A stretch of DNA of 6,077 bases from contig CASBHZ010000119.1 of NCBI GenBank assembly GCA_949123685.1, positions 1 through 6,077 of the forward strand, written 5' to 3'. The stretch comes from an uncultured Bacteroidales bacterium. Lineage in GTDB: Bacteria > Bacteroidota > Bacteroidia > Bacteroidales > Muribaculaceae. The position numbers were made by a program, and so were the translations under genes. The notes beneath the pieces were generated by a model that saw nothing but the letters and a program-made list of their open reading frames with translations, did not search any database and was not told the origin of the DNA. Shown one piece after another: positions 5,633 through 6,077 of this stretch. How positions within the stretch are numbered: the first letter of the stretch is position 1; every line of letters begins with the position of its first letter.

Positions 5633-6031
5633 TAGACTATACCAATATTGATGCCAAGCTTGAAGAATATAGTGAGGCTTTTGATTTATACATTGAGTGT
5701 GGCGAGATGCCTCATTCAATGCCTGAAGATGATTGTCTCGCCGGATACATGCGGGATGTCATTGACAGTAATCCCCAGATTGACAGTTCTGACCCTACAT
5801 GGGTTGAAGTCCTCAAAGAGGATTTGATTTCATTCTTCACAGCGTTGCTGGAACAGTTCCGTGCAATGCAACTTGAAGCGATGAAAGAACTGGCAATGAT
5901 TGCTCAATTCCGGGAAGTCCCTATCGAACAAAAGCGGATGATGTGGAAGCAAGTATGCGATACTATTGAAGCCGGATATTCCAAATATGAGATTAATCTC
6001 GCCGGTTATACAGCTCAGTTCAAAACCGATG
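5629..6031 (+). CDS. Hypothetical protein, 3'-truncated, coupled to ravA
   Basis: Only the first 134 codons are native. The reading frame continues into adapter at 6032, so the apparent C-terminus IGRAHV and its TGA stop (6052-6054) are artefacts and the true protein is longer by an unknown amount. The start ATG overlaps the ravA stop as ATGA, indicating translational coupling and probable joint function. The visible part is acidic near the N-terminus (EEYSEAFDLYIECGEMPHSMPEDD) and then strongly helical with Met/Glu-rich amphipathic stretches (about 62-115). E. coli ravA is followed by viaA, whose product has a long helical N-terminus before its VWA domain. By position this could be a ViaA-like protein, but the visible residues do not clearly align to ViaA and no metal-binding DxSxS motif is reached. 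A separate small accessory protein is equally possible. Confidence 0.75.
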
Positions 6032-6077
6032 AGATCGGAAGAGCACACGTCTGAACTCCAGTCACGCGATAGTATCT
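6032..6077. other. Illumina adapter and index remnant (right end)
   Basis: Positions 6032-6065 match the TruSeq index-side adapter, beginning AGATCGGAAGAGCACACG and ending CTCCAGTCAC. The last 12 bases, GCGATAGTATCT, read as an 8-base index (GCGATAGT) followed by ATCT, the start of the flow-cell primer sequence; the split is inferred. Native sequence ends at 6031. This creates the false C-terminus and stop of the last gene. Confidence 0.98.

Noticed and set aside
5830..6048. Opposite-strand frame beginning MCSSDL
   Set aside because: Its start codon and first residues come from adapter sequence, and the rest is antisense to the truncated gene.

Overview
This is about 6 kb of bacterial DNA whose two ends are not biological. 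Positions 1-35 and 6032-6077 are untrimmed Illumina TruSeq-type adapter, the right end running on into an apparent index. The real insert is therefore 36-6031, most simply a metagenomic or draft-assembly contig. Two perfect matches to the Bacteroidetes -7 promoter element (TAnnTTTG), the lack of Shine-Dalgarno sequences at the chosen starts and the style of the proteins point to the Bacteroidetes, probably the order Bacteroidales. No rRNA or marker gene is present to narrow this further.

Layout, all on the + strand: a roughly 410-bp non-coding leader (36-444) with short pyrimidine-rich tandem repeats, a small GNRA-loop hairpin, a perfect 10+1+10 palindrome and a promoter; rtcB, the GTP-dependent RNA ligase (445-1779); an intergenic region holding a 9-7-9 dyad directly upstream of a second -7 box; a WYL-domain transcriptional regulator (1906-2808); an uncharacterised protein with a very basic middle section (2958-3983); a RavA-type MoxR AAA+ ATPase (4037-5632); and the first 134 codons of a further gene that overlaps ravA by 4 bp and is cut off by the contig end (5629-6031). 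RavA-type ATPases usually act with a von Willebrand factor A (VWA) protein such as ViaA. The cut gene or the one after it is the likely place for that partner, but no VWA motif is visible before the cut.

Taken together, the window looks like an RNA-repair island in which a WYL sensor/regulator takes the place of the RtcR activator found next to E. coli rtcBA. A MoxR/RavA chaperone-like ATPase module and an unknown protein are attached. The individual families are known. The combination, and the role of the unknown protein, are the parts worth following up. No RtcA cyclase, archease, toxin nuclease or tRNA is visible in the window.
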